Shown in pieces: positions 16,414 to 25,005 of a stretch of DNA of 39,615 nucleotides. The notes under the pieces are model-generated. The model worked only from the letters and a program-made list of their open reading frames with translations. It was not told the origin of the DNA and did no database searches. Position numbers and translations under genes: made by a program. Positions within the stretch are counted from its first letter, which is position 1. Each line of letters opens with the position of its first letter. The stretch is taken from positions 1-39,615 of the forward strand of contig MEQK01000101.1 of NCBI GenBank assembly GCA_001770175.1, given 5' to 3'. This DNA is from Bdellovibrionales bacterium RIFOXYD1_FULL_55_31 (lineage in GTDB: Bacteria > Bdellovibrionota > UBA1018).

Positions 16414-18484
16414 AAGTGATCTCATCGGGTGAAATGACGTACGCGAGTTTATCATCATCGAGCATCGTGGTTCCCTTGAACCCCAAAGGCCTGCCTGGAA
16501 TTCGTCCAAACGGCCGAACAACGGCTTCGAGCCGGGAGTGAACCCCGTCGACGATGGTTCCGATGCTCGCGCGTGCGCATCGGAGGACGATGAGGTGGCT
16601 CTTCCCGCCGCGTGACTTCGTGATTGGCAGCCCAAAAAGTTCATTGCACGGCAAGGCGGGTAAAATCGACGGGCCGAATTTCGTGTACCGCCGTGCTAGC
16701 AAGTTTTCCCGCTCGGTCGAGGTGAGTGGGATGATCTTCGCGATAGCCGGCATGGGCACGGCGAGAAAGTAACTACCGGACGAAACCACGACTGTTTGTT
16801 CGACGATTACTGTCTTCGGGATCGGGAACTCGAGCTTGAAAGTCGTGCCTTGGCCCTCTCGTGTCAGAATTCGAAGAGTTCCGTTTAGTGATTCCACGGA
16901 CGTCTTCACGACGTCCATGCCCACCCCTCGGCCAGACACCGACGAGACGGTCGCGCTCGTCGAAAAGCCGGGCAGCAAAATCAGCTGCAGAGCCTCGTCA
17001 TCGCTGAGTGCGTTGGCCTGTTCGTGCTGAAGAAGACCCTTCGAAACGGCGGTCGAGAGAACCTTGCTTTTGGATATTCCCCTCCCGTTGTCGGAGAATT
17101 CGACGTGAATCACGCCTTGCTCCTGCCACGCTTTGATCTGGATCTGGCCGATCTCCGGCTTTCCCGCTCGGAGGCGGTCACTGGGGGACTCCAGCCCGTG
17201 GTCTATGGCATTCCGAAGCAGGTGAGTGCTCGCCATCGAGACCGCCTTGGCGATGTTCTTGTCCACCGGTAAATCCAGTCCCGATGTCGCCAATGTCACC
17301 TTCTTCTTGAGTTCCTGGGCGGTTTGCCGGACGAGCCTGGGAGCCTTCGAAAGAGCTCTGCCGAGAGCGATGCGCCTCACCGACATCATCTCCTCCTGAA
17401 TGCGATCGGTGATCTTCAGTAGTGATGTTGAAAAATCAGTAACTTTTTTTTCGATACTCCGTCCACCACCTGAACCGAATTCTTTCGCGATTGCTTGAAA
17501 GTTGTTTTTGAGCACGATCAACTCGCCGGAGAGCTCCATAAGGCAATCGAGCTTCTCGTGCGGGACAAGGATTCCCTCGTCTTTCGCGTCCTTCGGGTCC
17601 TTGGAGTCCCTTATCTCCTCCGATTTGGAAATGGAGGCATGCTGAGCGGTCGCTTCGTGGGGTTCGGCATGCATATCTGGAGACATGATCGCCTGAAGCG
17701 CTCGGATGATTTCGTCTGTTTGCGAGCTCAGTTCGGCGGAGGGCGCGCATTTGTCGCCAAGGCATTGCAGCAGCGAGCGGATGATATCAACGGACTTGAG
17801 CTGAAGATCGATGAGCTCGGGACTGGCAGTGATTACGCCTTTCTTCAGCCCGGAAAGCGATGACTCGAGCTGATGAGCGACCTTTCCCAGGGATACTCCG
17901 CCTGAAAAATTCCCGGCTGCCCCTTTGATGGAATGGAGTTTTCGAAACAGGAGATCAACGATCACCGGATCCAGGGGCAACGATTCCAGCCGAAGAATGA
18001 GCTGATCCGCGTCACCCAGAAGTTCCGTTGACTCCTGAATGAAGGCGGCGAGAATTTCTTCCATTTCCCGTTTTTCCGCATCGACCGCCTTGAGGCGGGC
18101 AGTCGCGAATTTGCGGACGACGCGCTCGAGATCCTGAAATTCGATCGGCTTATTGATGATTCCATCGACATTCGTTTCGACACCCGTGATCGCGGCTTTC
18201 TGGTCGACGAAGGCTGTGAGGAGCACGAACGGGGTGGAACGGTCTTCGGCTTTGAACTGCTTGCACAATTCCAGTCCGCTGAAATACGGCATTCGCAGGT
18301 CGGAAATGACCAGGAATGGCTTGTGCTTTCTGAACAGATCAAGTGCATGCCTCGGATCCGTGCAATCAATGGTTCGCAGGCCGAGCAGCCGTTGGAGTTG
18401 CGCGGCGATCACGCGAAGGAACTCGGCTTCGTCATCAATCAGGAGAATTGGCTGTTCAATCGCGATTGCCGTGTTTTGGTCCAT
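16367..18484 (-). CDS. Hybrid REC-Hpt-CheA kinase
   Basis: A 705-residue kinase with unusual order. A receiver domain comes first (residues 10-128; D17-D18-E19, D62 in SDLRMP, K112), then an Hpt domain with H184 (KLHSIKGAAGNF), then the CheA dimerisation helices (about 295-370), ATPase (LLRNAIDHGLE N-box, DNGRGIS, LPGFSTSATVSSVSGRGVGMDVV) and a C-terminal CheW-like domain (about 550-690). CheA proteins with a receiver usually carry it at the C-terminus. The region before the N-box reads SMASTHLLRNAIDHG instead of the common DPLxHLxRNAxDHG. Together with the CheW at 15916 it forms a two-gene unit converging on the main chemotaxis operon; there is no receptor of its own. Confidence 0.92.
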   Translation of the reverse strand: MDQNTAIAIEQPILLIDDEAEFLRVIAAQLQRLLGLRTIDCTDPRHALDLFRKHKPFLVISDLRMPYFSGLELCKQFKAEDRSTPFVLLTAFVDQKAAITGVETNVDGIINKPIEFQDLERVVRKFATARLKAVDAEKREMEEILAAFIQESTELLGDADQLILRLESLPLDPVIVDLLFRKLHSIKGAAGNFSGGVSLGKVAHQLESSLSGLKKGVITASPELIDLQLKSVDIIRSLLQCLGDKCAPSAELSSQTDEIIRALQAIMSPDMHAEPHEATAQHASISKSEEIRDSKDPKDAKDEGILVPHEKLDCLMELSGELIVLKNNFQAIAKEFGSGGGRSIEKKVTDFSTSLLKITDRIQEEMMSVRRIALGRALSKAPRLVRQTAQELKKKVTLATSGLDLPVDKNIAKAVSMASTHLLRNAIDHGLESPSDRLRAGKPEIGQIQIKAWQEQGVIHVEFSDNGRGISKSKVLSTAVSKGLLQHEQANALSDDEALQLILLPGFSTSATVSSVSGRGVGMDVVKTSVESLNGTLRILTREGQGTTFKLEFPIPKTVIVEQTVVVSSGSYFLAVPMPAIAKIIPLTSTERENLLARRYTKFGPSILPALPCNELFGLPITKSRGGKSHLIVLRCARASIGTIVDGVHSRLEAVVRPFGRIPGRPLGFKGTTMLDDDKLAYVISPDEITYESKPSSSHELNPAC

Positions 18485-18605
18485 GGTTTCCCGTCCCGAT
18501 CATCTTAGCCTCGGATCGGCGGGATGAGGGCGACAGATGAGAATCGTAACAAGCTCTTCGCAAGTCCGAAATATCTTCACAAAGGCGGGTTGATACGATG
18601 ATTGA

Positions 18606-21600
18606 ATGGTGGGACTGGGTAGCATCTGGCTCATTTCCGGTGTTCTCGCGGCCGTCATCGCGGTGCAGTCGCGAGTTTTGTCCGTGACTGATGAGAGTCG
18701 CTCCGAATGGGTCTGGCTCATGCGGGCGATGATCGTGAAATCGGCCGCGCTCGGATTGGCCATTCTGTTTCCTGTCTTCGGCAGCTCGAGTCTCCCTTGG
18801 GTCGGCTTTCTTTTCGGTATCGCCTTTCTGACCTGGGTGAAGGGCTTCCTGGAGACGTCGAAAGTCAGGCCGTTCTCCGCGGGAACGTTCACCGGGCTCG
18901 TTCTCATAGGGTTGGGCTTTATCGGCGATTCGGTTTCTGTGAACCTGAAAAACCAAACGGGATCGGCGGTCGAGCTGCTCGCGCTCGGATGCGCGGGTAT
19001 GACGGCCGGGGGGTTCGCGCTACTCGGTGGTTGGGCACGTAAGGGTCGGAATATTGCTTTGAGTTCCGTGAGCCCGGTGGTGATCGGGCTCGTCATCGCT
19101 GGGCTCGGTACTGCTTATTGGTTTGAGATAGTCGCTGTTTCCAGTATGCGCGAAACCATGCTCGATCGCGTGAATGCCATCCGGAAATCCATTTTGCCCA
19201 AGGATGTCTCGGCGCTCGCGTTCGACGCCTCGGATCAGGAAAAGCCCGCCTTCCGGAGAATCCGGAATCACATGATCGCCTACAATCATTTCGTGAAGGG
19301 CCGGGGGATTTATAGCCTGACCACTCGCGGCGGGCACTTTTTTTTTGGACCCGAGACTTATCCCGCGGCTTCGAGCGAGTCCTCTCGTCCGGGGTCCAAG
19401 TATCGCCAACCTCCTGGTACGTTGAGGTTCGTCTTCGAAACCGGCAATTCGGCCGTGACCGGACCTTATTTCGACGAATTTGGGGAGTATGTCAGCGCAT
19501 TTGCCCCGGTTCTGTGCGAACGTAACGAAAAAGTGATCGCAGTCATCGGGATCGACACCGCTCTCTCGGAATGGAACGGTGAACTCGTTCGCGTTCGGAT
19601 GGTCCCGATTCTACTCAGTTTCATTTTGTCCTGGATCGCGATTCTGGCACGGATTGCTCAGCTCGAGAACGGCGCGTTTGCGCGGTCTTTCGAACTTTTT
19701 GACGGGATTACCCTCGCGAGCTTCGCGCTTCTGATGGTTCTATTTGTAGCAACCGACGCTGAGTCCGAGGCGACTCGGGCAAGCTTTCGTCAGCTCGCAT
19801 TCGGGAAGAGTTCGCGAATTCGACAGATGCTCAGGCATTCCGAGGAGGACGACTGCAACGAAAATCGCTCCGGGAATTGCTGCCAAATGGCAATGTCCCG
19901 GCTCGTAAAGGGGGTGCTTGACGACACTCAACTTGAGAGAAGTCCGCTCCGGCTCAAGATTCTTGAACTCGGGCCGACGGCTCCTACTTTGGTGGCTTCG
20001 AGCCACAGTGACCTGACCAGCGGCGAGGCGGGGTCGCTCAAGGCGACTTATCCGATCTTACATTGCGGCAAATCCTATGTCATTCAAGCTGAAGCACGGT
20101 TTGCGACTTCTCATCCGGTTCGCGCGGGGCGTCGCCTGTTTTGGCTTGGGGCGACGGGGGCTCTCGTTCTCTTCGGATATTTTCTGGTTTCGATCGGCAG
20201 AATGAAATCGGAATTGAGCCGTGAAATCGAAGGAAGGCTCGCGCTTCTGGAGCAGAACGAGCGGTTCTTCCGGAGCACCTTCAATAGCGAGACTGCGATT
20301 GTCCTGATTATTGAACCGAGGACTGGGAGAATCATCGAGGCCAATTCGGCTGCTTGTGAGTTCTACGGCTACGGCAAACGGGAACTCGCGAGCATGGTCA
20401 TTGATGATCTCTCGTGCGGTGTTGTCTGCGTCAGCAGGGATCAGCCGTTCCAGAGGTGGGCGAAGCATCGCTTGAAATCGGGGGACGTTCGGGAAGTCGA
20501 GGTGATCAGCGGACCGATCGATCGACCGCAGGGGCAGTTCGTCTGGTCCATGATCTACGACGTCACCGAAAAGAACCGGGCGGAGCGGGAGCTGAAGCTT
20601 CATCGGGAACGTTTGGATAACATCATCGAGGCAACCCATGCGGGAACGTGGGAGTGGAACGTCGCGACCGGCAAGCTGATCTTCAGCTCGCGTTGGGCTG
20701 AAATCATCGGGAGAAGATTGGATGATATCTCTCCCGCGACGAATGAGGCCTGGAATCGATTTCGCCACCCGGATGATTTGGCGCGTTCCTCCAGTTTAGT
20801 CGAGAGACTCTTCAGAAGAGAGACGGAGTATTACGAGTGCGATTGCCGGATGCTTCACGGGGAGGGGCACTGGGTCTGGCTACAGGAGCGGGGCAAAGTC
20901 GTTGAGTGGGACTTATCGGGACACCCTCAGCGGGTTGCCGGGATCGTCATCGACATCTCGGAACGGAAGAGGTCGGAGGAAGAGCTGATTGAAACGAATC
21001 GGAGACTCGAAAGCGTGATCAACCGCGCCAATGATATGGCTCTTGAAGCGGCCATCGCGAACAAGGCCAAAAGCGATTTCGTCGCGAAGATGAGCCACGA
21101 GATCCGGACACCGATCAACGGCGTGATTGGGATGTCCAGCCTGCTTCGTGAAACGAATCTGACTCCGCAACAACGCGAGTACGTCGAGGTTCTTCGCACG
21201 AGCGCGGATGTGTTGCTGGCGCTCGTGAACGACGTGCTGGATTTGTCCAAAATCGAGGCTGGACATATGGATCTCAGGGACGCCCCTTTCGACCTCGGCG
21301 AGCTGCTGGATAACACCGTCGATGTTCTCGCCGTGCGGGCGCACGAGAAGCAGCTGGAGCTCACATGCCGGATTGATTCGGATGTTCCGCTCGAGGTCCA
21401 GGGTGATTCCGTGCGATTGAGGCAGATCTTGGTCAACCTCGTGGGAAATGCGGTCAAATTCACTGAAAAGGGCGAGGTTATGATCCGCGTTTCGCGGTTA
21501 ATGGGACAGGACCCGGAAAGCCCTCTTCTCCATTTCGTGGTTCGCGATACGGGAATCGGAATCCCAAAGTCCGCTATGAATTCGCTTTTCAGTCCCTTCA

Positions 21601-22952
21601 CTCAGGTGGATGATTCAACCACTCGGAAGTATGGGGGGACAGGGCTGGGTCTGGCGATTTCGAAACAGCTGGTTGACAGAATGGGAGGCCAGATCGGCGT
21701 CTCGAGCACGCCGGGGACCGGCTCAGAGTTCTGGTTCTCGATCCATTTCGGGTTGGCCAAGAACACCGCAACAGACAAGAGCGACCAAAGCATGCCGGGC
21801 AGACGCTTCCTCATCGTCGGGCGTCATGATCCGACCCGCGCTCAGATCGGGGATCTGCTGAAGTCCTTCGGTGCCGGGTATTCGGAAGAGCAAGACGCGG
21901 CCGAAATCGAGAGCTGCTTGCGCAGTGCCGCCGAGCGGCCTTTTGATGCCGTGCTGATCGACCTGTACCCTGATATTTCGACTCATTTGAAAGCGGTACG
22001 CGAACTCAAGGGGCGCAGCGAGTATCGGGATCTTCCGATACTCGCTATTACCCGATTGGGCGGGCGGCAAAGCCTCTTGGAGTTAAAGGGCCTCGTCGCG
22101 GTGGCGACGATGACGAAGCCAGTTCATCGGACGCGACTCGGTAGATGCCTCAGGGCGCTTTTGTCCGGAAGCGTTTCGATGGATTCGGAAAATCCCGAAG
22201 GGGCGCTCCGTGACTGTGATATCTGGAATCGGGAGGGAGTCTTCGAAGGCAAACGCATTCTCCTGGTCGAGGACAATGACACGAATCAGAGAGTCGCCGT
22301 AGCAATGCTGGGAAGACTCGGGATTCAGCCGACCGTCGCGATGAACGGTCGCGAGGCTCTGGAACTGATCTCCGCGCGAGCATTCGACCTCGTTCTCATG
22401 GATTGCCATATGCCGGACATGGACGGCTTTGACGCTACCGCGGCTATCCGACGATTATCCATCGATTGGCGGGGGTTGCCGATCGTCGCGATGACCGCCG
22501 ATGCCAGCGAAGATGCCAAAAAAGCCTGCTTGGCTTCGGGAATGAATGATTTCATCTCGAAGCCGATCGGGCTTTCGGGAATTCGCGCCCTGCTTGAGAA
22601 ATGGTTGCCGGTCCGGGAGCAGACTTACAATCGGTTGGCGGTCTGCGCGAGAATCGGTGACGATGGCGAGTTGCTGAAGGCGGTCGTCACAACCTACTTA
22701 TCGGACGCCGCGAACCTCAGGATGAGGCTCGCCGAAATCGGTCCAGACGAGGACCTTCCGAAATTGCAGTCGCTCTTTCATCGCGTTAAGGGCGCATCCG
22801 CCAGCGTCGGCGGCGAGAAGGTCGCGAAGCTCGCCGAGCGAATGGAAGAAAACGCGAAGGCCGGCAAGCGGGACCGGGCACTCGAGCTCGTGCCGGCCCT
22901 GGAAGCTGCCATTCTTGAACTTCTAAGCGTTCTTGAGAAGGAAGTCGCATGA
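18606..22952 (+). CDS. Large hybrid sensor kinase, PAS-PAS-HisKA-ATPase-REC-REC-Hpt
   Basis: A 1448-residue membrane kinase able to run a complete phosphorelay. Residues 1-195 hold about six membrane segments. An extracytoplasmic domain (about 195-335) follows, then two membrane helices, a second extracytoplasmic segment (about 380-510) and a last helix at 512-532. PAS domains lie at about 550-660 and 670-790. The kinase core has H831 (KMSHEIRTPINGVIG) and G2 GGTGLGLAIS near 1009. REC1 (1066-1180) is degenerate: the acidic pair is replaced by GRHD. REC2 (1216-1335) is canonical with D1266 (LMDCHMPDMDG). The Hpt at the end has H1392 (LFHRVKGASASVG). It is divergent from the hybrid CheA and overlaps the next gene by four bases. 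Confidence 0.93.
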   Translation: MVGLGSIWLISGVLAAVIAVQSRVLSVTDESRSEWVWLMRAMIVKSAALGLAILFPVFGSSSLPWVGFLFGIAFLTWVKGFLETSKVRPFSAGTFTGLVLIGLGFIGDSVSVNLKNQTGSAVELLALGCAGMTAGGFALLGGWARKGRNIALSSVSPVVIGLVIAGLGTAYWFEIVAVSSMRETMLDRVNAIRKSILPKDVSALAFDASDQEKPAFRRIRNHMIAYNHFVKGRGIYSLTTRGGHFFFGPETYPAASSESSRPGSKYRQPPGTLRFVFETGNSAVTGPYFDEFGEYVSAFAPVLCERNEKVIAVIGIDTALSEWNGELVRVRMVPILLSFILSWIAILARIAQLENGAFARSFELFDGITLASFALLMVLFVATDAESEATRASFRQLAFGKSSRIRQMLRHSEEDDCNENRSGNCCQMAMSRLVKGVLDDTQLERSPLRLKILELGPTAPTLVASSHSDLTSGEAGSLKATYPILHCGKSYVIQAEARFATSHPVRAGRRLFWLGATGALVLFGYFLVSIGRMKSELSREIEGRLALLEQNERFFRSTFNSETAIVLIIEPRTGRIIEANSAACEFYGYGKRELASMVIDDLSCGVVCVSRDQPFQRWAKHRLKSGDVREVEVISGPIDRPQGQFVWSMIYDVTEKNRAERELKLHRERLDNIIEATHAGTWEWNVATGKLIFSSRWAEIIGRRLDDISPATNEAWNRFRHPDDLARSSSLVERLFRRETEYYECDCRMLHGEGHWVWLQERGKVVEWDLSGHPQRVAGIVIDISERKRSEEELIETNRRLESVINRANDMALEAAIANKAKSDFVAKMSHEIRTPINGVIGMSSLLRETNLTPQQREYVEVLRTSADVLLALVNDVLDLSKIEAGHMDLRDAPFDLGELLDNTVDVLAVRAHEKQLELTCRIDSDVPLEVQGDSVRLRQILVNLVGNAVKFTEKGEVMIRVSRLMGQDPESPLLHFVVRDTGIGIPKSAMNSLFSPFTQVDDSTTRKYGGTGLGLAISKQLVDRMGGQIGVSSTPGTGSEFWFSIHFGLAKNTATDKSDQSMPGRRFLIVGRHDPTRAQIGDLLKSFGAGYSEEQDAAEIESCLRSAAERPFDAVLIDLYPDISTHLKAVRELKGRSEYRDLPILAITRLGGRQSLLELKGLVAVATMTKPVHRTRLGRCLRALLSGSVSMDSENPEGALRDCDIWNREGVFEGKRILLVEDNDTNQRVAVAMLGRLGIQPTVAMNGREALELISARAFDLVLMDCHMPDMDGFDATAAIRRLSIDWRGLPIVAMTADASEDAKKACLASGMNDFISKPIGLSGIRALLEKWLPVREQTYNRLAVCARIGDDGELLKAVVTTYLSDAANLRMRLAEIGPDEDLPKLQSLFHRVKGASASVGGEKVAKLAERMEENAKAGKRDRALELVPALEAAILELLSVLEKEVA

Positions 22953-23611
22953 GTCATATCACCGATGAGGCCATTCCGATGGATAAACGGATCGTCATTC
23001 TTTCGGTCGATGACGATCCGGTAAGTCGGGTCCTTGTGGAAAAAACCTTTGGACAGCGGTTTACGGTTCTTTCGGCCGAGAACGGAGCACAGGCGATCCG
23101 AATTCTCGAAAACGTCTGGCCGGACCTCGTTCTTCTGGACATTATGTTGCCGGACATGGCGGGTTACGACGTGATCGAACGGGTTCACGGGATCTCATCG
23201 GAGATTCCGGTTCTGTTCATCACGGGCTTGAAGTCACCCGAGGACGTGCGGAAGGGATTTGACGCCGGAGCGGCCGATTACATCATCAAACCATTTAACT
23301 TGGTTGAAATGGAAGCACGCGTGAATGCCCACCTTCGGTCATCACATTATACCCGTTTGATTCGCGACGCCGCCCGAGTTGAAACGATGCGGGCGATGCT
23401 GGTCAGTCTGAAACATGAAATCAATAACCCTCTTGCCATCATTTTGGCGCATGTCTCCTCGGCGCCATCGAGCGAACGGGGCCGTGAATGGGTGGTCGGG
23501 ATCGAGAGGCAGGTTCATCGGATCAGCGATCTTTTAAAGAGACTCGGAGAACTTGAGAAGATCGACTTCAAACGTTATGTAGGTTCAAGTTCGATGCTAA
23601 AGCTGAATTGA
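22949..23611 (+). CDS. REC protein with kinase-type H-box but no ATPase domain
   Basis: A 220-residue protein: receiver domain (13-130; D21-D22-D23, phosphoacceptor D64 in LLDIMLPDM, K114 in IIKPF) followed by one phosphoacceptor-helix region with H156 (SLKHEINNPLAI). The protein ends about 60 residues later without N, G1 or G2 boxes, so it cannot bind ATP as a kinase does. It may act as a phosphotransfer adaptor or dimerise with a kinase. The ATG overlaps the stop of the hybrid kinase (ATGA), so the kinase's terminal Hpt (H1392) is the likely phosphate donor to D64. Confidence 0.88.
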   Translation: MSHITDEAIPMDKRIVILSVDDDPVSRVLVEKTFGQRFTVLSAENGAQAIRILENVWPDLVLLDIMLPDMAGYDVIERVHGISSEIPVLFITGLKSPEDVRKGFDAGAADYIIKPFNLVEMEARVNAHLRSSHYTRLIRDAARVETMRAMLVSLKHEINNPLAIILAHVSSAPSSERGREWVVGIERQVHRISDLLKRLGELEKIDFKRYVGSSSMLKLN

Positions 23612-23750
23612 TCGATATCTCCTCTTTCGGAGTTACGGAATAAAACTACCTCAAGCGGCTCGGATCTTTACTAAACGCGGAATGCTTCTTAGCTGGGGAA
23701 ATCGTCGTATGATCTAACGTGCAACTTTTATCGGCACGTTCCCGACAAGC

Positions 23751-24959
23751 ATGATTCTTACGTGGGCCAGTTTCTGCAGGAAGTGTTTCGGATGGTTGAG
23801 TCAGACGGGAGGGTACATTCATACGCCAAGCAACGACGTAAAAGACCCAGGAGTGAATAGTCGCTTACTTGGATTAGTTCTAAAGAATCGCTCTGCATTA
23901 TGGCGCTACTCATTTGCGTTAGGTATCGGCCTATTTATGGTCGGTTTGAGTGACCGCTTTGACTGGATTGACAGGGGGCATTTGTATTCACTTAAGGTTG
24001 CTGGGGTCGTTGTTGTCGCGCTATTTTCGGGCATCATACCCGCGTTGATCGTGGCTGGTTTCGCGGCGATCGTTCTGGAATACTCCTTCATTGAGCCGAT
24101 GCGGACAGCTTTTGACTCAGCGAGCAGTCTTCTTCGGGTCCTTTTGTATTTCTTTATAGCCGGCGTAACAGGGTGGCTTGCTAGCTATCTTAAGATGGTC
24201 GTTAATTCACTGCGGCTGACAGTCAGTGAAAGAGATCGTTCCATCAAAGCACGAGACGATGTGCTAGCTGTCGTTTCACACGACTTGAGGAATCCGCTCT
24301 CTGCCATCTCACTTAATGCCATGATACTGAAACGGCATGAGGAAAGAGCCGGTGGCGCATCACGCAAAACAGAGAACGCGGATGCAATCATCCGTTCCGC
24401 CCTTCGAATGGAACACCTCATTCAGGACCTTTTGGATGCATCAAAAATTGAGGCCGGGAAGTTCACGATTGAGAAGACACAACAAAATTCGCTTCTCATA
24501 CAGAAAGGGCTGTATGAGACATACAGCCTCCGGGCGGACAAGGCACTGGTGTCCTTGCGAGTCGATTCACCGGATGAGGGAATAGATTTCTACGCCGATC
24601 ACAATCAATTACTCCGGGCGATAGGTAATCTGGTCGATAATGCCATCAAATTTTCACCTCAAGGCGCATCTGTAGTTACAACAATTGAAAGACAAGGTTC
24701 AGCAGTGATCTTCGTTGTGCAAGACCAGGGGCACGGTATCCCGAAGGAGCAGTTGCCGCACATTTTTGAGAAGCATTGGCAGGGGGGTGACAAACAGCAT
24801 AAGGGGGCGGGGATCGGCTTGTTCATAGCAAAGGCCATTATAGAGGCACACGGCGGAAGCATTTCGGTCGCAAGTCAAGTTGGGACTGGAACTACGTTTA
24901 CCGTTACACTACCCATCGAAAAGCTGGCCGGCGAAAGCGGAAAGCAGAACGTCGCCTAA
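23751..24959 (+). CDS. Membrane histidine kinase with DUF4118 (KdpD-like) sensor region
   Basis: A 402-residue sensor kinase. Four membrane helices (about 50-150) of the DUF4118 type include LFSGIIPALIVAGFAAIVLE and a following FIEP. A short coiled-coil leads to the kinase core: H-box VVSHDLRNPLSAI, N-box NLVDNAIKF, G1 QDQGHGIPKE, G2 GAGIGLFIAKAIIEAHGG. No receiver and no adjacent response regulator are present. The start is uncertain: the ATG at 23751 lacks a ribosome binding site, and a GTG at 23853 would remove 34 residues with no membrane features. Its last 59 coding bases before residue 386 recur at 37134-37192. It is convergent with the cation ATPase, so it may sense ion or envelope stress. 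Confidence 0.85.
   Translation: MILTWASFCRKCFGWLSQTGGYIHTPSNDVKDPGVNSRLLGLVLKNRSALWRYSFALGIGLFMVGLSDRFDWIDRGHLYSLKVAGVVVVALFSGIIPALIVAGFAAIVLEYSFIEPMRTAFDSASSLLRVLLYFFIAGVTGWLASYLKMVVNSLRLTVSERDRSIKARDDVLAVVSHDLRNPLSAISLNAMILKRHEERAGGASRKTENADAIIRSALRMEHLIQDLLDASKIEAGKFTIEKTQQNSLLIQKGLYETYSLRADKALVSLRVDSPDEGIDFYADHNQLLRAIGNLVDNAIKFSPQGASVVTTIERQGSAVIFVVQDQGHGIPKEQLPHIFEKHWQGGDKQHKGAGIGLFIAKAIIEAHGGSISVASQVGTGTTFTVTLPIEKLAGESGKQNVA
24849..24907 (+). repeat. Direct repeat copy A (3' end of sensor kinase gene)
   Basis: These 59 bases encode HGGSISVASQVGTGTTFTV plus one more codon and match 37134-37192 at 56 of 59 positions, in the same orientation, 12.3 kb apart. Two of the three differences are silent and one changes no frame; the match ends abruptly on both sides. 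Confidence 0.85.
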
Positions 24960-25005
24960 AACGAGGCGCGCACTCCTTTGTTTGATGAGCGATCAACTGC
25001 GAATG

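Noticed and set aside
24954-24969. CGCCT/AGGCG stem between the convergent kinase and ATPase genes as a terminator
   Set aside because: Only five pairs and no T-run on either strand; too weak to call.
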